DNA of 64,000 nucleotides from Sinomicrobium kalidii (GTDB lineage Bacteria; Bacteroidota; Bacteroidia; Flavobacteriales; Flavobacteriaceae), in the NCBI RefSeq assembly GCF_021183825.1, contig NZ_CP089211.1, positions 3,521,501 through 3,585,500 of the forward strand, given 5' to 3'. How positions within the stretch are numbered: the stretch's first letter is position 1; each line of letters opens with the position of its first letter. Of this stretch, positions 62,759-64,000 are shown in pieces. Under the pieces are notes generated by a model. The model searched no databases and was not told where the DNA came from. It was given only the letters and a program-made list of their open reading frames with translations. The position numbers and the translations under genes are program-made.

Positions 62759-64000
62759 ATGAAAACTCATATTCGAAATAAAATCAAATATCTCGTATTT
62801 CTGGTAGTGCTGGCGACAGCTTGTGAAGACCTGGACCTGGTCCCGGAAAACGAATTTACCGACCAGAACTACTGGACCAGTACGGACAGGGCCATGAGTG
62901 TTTTGAACACGGCTTACTCCCAGCTGTTTACCAGTGCCCGTTTTTTCTATAACGAAGCCTTGTCAGACAATGCCTTTAACGGCAGAGGCGACAACCAGGG
63001 AGTAGCTTCCATAGCTGCCGGGACCTACGACCCTTCACTGGGCAGGCTCAAAAGTGAATGGAACGATCGTTATGCAGGGATAAAAACCTGTAACCTCCTG
63101 CTCGAAAACATAGACCGGATAGAAGACATGGACGGAACCCTGCGTGAGAGGATGAAAGCCGAAGCGCGTTTCATAAGAGCGTTCCAGCATTTTCAGTTGA
63201 CAACGTGGTTCGGCGATGTGCCGTTGGTGTCTGCCGATCTTTCACTGGAAGAAGCCCAGACCATCAACCGTACACCGCACGAAGAAGTACTGGATTTCAT
63301 ACTGAAGGAATTGGATACGGTGACAACAATTCTACCGGCTAATACGGAATACCCCGAAGCCGATCGCGGAAGGATAACCCGTGGTGCGGCAATAGCGCTA
63401 AAAGCCCGGGCACTCCTGTATGAAGGCCGATGGGAAGAAGTGGCGACCACTTGTGAACGGCTTATAAACAACAGTACCAATGGCAGTTATGCACTTTTCT
63501 CTTCGTATGAGGGCCTGTTCCTCCCGGAAAACGAATATAACAGCGAAGACATATTCAGCCTGCAATACCTGCCCGAGGACCGTACCTGGGGAGAGTTTTT
63601 TGACATGGCACCCTTATCGGCCGGGGCAAGGCTCAACGCCCTGGCACCCACCCAGGAACTGGTAGACAGTTATCCCATGACCAACGGCAAGCCCATAGAC
63701 GATCCCGGTTCCGGTTATGATGAAGAAAACCCGTATGCCAACAGAGACCCCAGACTTACCCATACCGTGGTCTATCACGGATATGAATGGCAGGACCCGG
63801 ACGGGGGCAGTCATACGATATATATAGAACCCGGATCGTCGCCGGGGGAACCTACGGATGAATATGTGCCGGGTTCTTCGGCAAGTCCTACCGGGTATTA
63901 TGTACGAAAGTATTTTGATCCCACCCATCAGTCCTCGCTGGCGTCTGGCCTGAACCTTATGCTCATCCGCTATGCCGATGTACTCCTGATGTATGCCGAA
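62759..64000 (+). CDS. SusD/RagB-family lipoprotein (second locus), runs off window
   Basis: An open frame of 414 codons from ATG 62759 to the right edge, without a stop. It has a lipoprotein signal (LVVLATAC, Cys22) and SusD-family blocks: DLVPENEFTDQNYWTSTDRAM near the start, the WNDRYAGIKTCNLLLENID helix, MKAEARFIRAFQHFQLTTWFGDVPLV and the late LMLIRYADVLLMYAE at the edge. It partners the SusC protein encoded 12 bases upstream. The missing part should be about 80-150 residues judging from the family. Substrate genes presumably continue to the right. Confidence 0.93.
   Translation, partial: MKTHIRNKIKYLVFLVVLATACEDLDLVPENEFTDQNYWTSTDRAMSVLNTAYSQLFTSARFFYNEALSDNAFNGRGDNQGVASIAAGTYDPSLGRLKSEWNDRYAGIKTCNLLLENIDRIEDMDGTLRERMKAEARFIRAFQHFQLTTWFGDVPLVSADLSLEEAQTINRTPHEEVLDFILKELDTVTTILPANTEYPEADRGRITRGAAIALKARALLYEGRWEEVATTCERLINNSTNGSYALFSSYEGLFLPENEYNSEDIFSLQYLPEDRTWGEFFDMAPLSAGARLNALAPTQELVDSYPMTNGKPIDDPGSGYDEENPYANRDPRLTHTVVYHGYEWQDPDGGSHTIYIEPGSSPGEPTDEYVPGSSASPTGYYVRKYFDPTHQSSLASGLNLMLIRYADVLLMYAE

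Overview
The window is a stretch of a Bacteroidota chromosome, most likely from the family Flavobacteriaceae. The evidence is the gliding-motility genes gldB and gldC, two SusC/SusD outer-membrane pairs, promoter boxes of the TAnnTTTG type, a DnaG of flavobacterial type and a meso-diaminopimelate-type murein synthesis cluster. No species is claimed. All assignments come from reading the sequence; no database search was run.

Layout. 1-2.2 kb: the end of a class I terpene synthase, a convergent ftsE-like ATPase gene and an AT-rich non-coding stretch holding nested inverted repeats and an array of eleven 21-bp units. 2.2-8.1 kb: a coiled-coil protein, a very large TPR protein and an outer-membrane barrel. 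8.4-10.8 kb (minus strand): a compact microviridin-type graspetide cluster, with a precursor carrying two clear TxKFPSDx core sequences and one decayed middle unit, an intrinsic terminator, and two ATP-grasp ligase genes. 10.9-13.6 kb: VOC, LOG-family and GNAT genes and a polyprenyl diphosphate synthase gene. 13.7-16.2 kb: an ECF sigma factor with its own ECF-type promoter, a membrane partner and an outer-membrane protein. 16.3-23 kb: dnaG, an atypical response regulator, nadE, gldB-gldC, engB and a hydrolase.

23.2-40.3 kb is the division and cell-wall (dcw) cluster: mraZ-rsmH-ftsL-ftsI-murE-mraY-murD-ftsW-murG-murC-ftsQ-ftsA-ftsZ, then yqeY and tRNA-Arg(TCG). It starts with three 10-bp MraZ-type boxes. 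A frameshifted four-helix-bundle (23S intervening-sequence type) gene bounded by a 13-bp inverted repeat is inserted between murD and ftsW.

40.6-49.2 kb: a lipoprotein hydrolase and a first polysaccharide-utilisation locus (SusC, SusD and a GH127-type beta-L-arabinofuranosidase). 49.2-55.2 kb: an accessory, AT-richer island of unrelated single genes (NTF2-like, esterase, S51 peptidase, TlpA-like, RidA-like lipoprotein, small proteins) separated by related hairpins, a duplicated promoter module and a recurring CGTTGTGC-CAAGC-like motif; it looks like a set of cassettes. 55.2-64 kb: a secreted oxidoreductase, an SGNH hydrolase, a divergent FecI/FecR pair and a second SusC/SusD system, whose SusC carries the STN signalling domain; its SusD runs off the right edge.

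The strongest candidate for an undescribed system is the graspetide cluster. The cassette-like island and the 21-bp array are the most unexplained non-coding structures.
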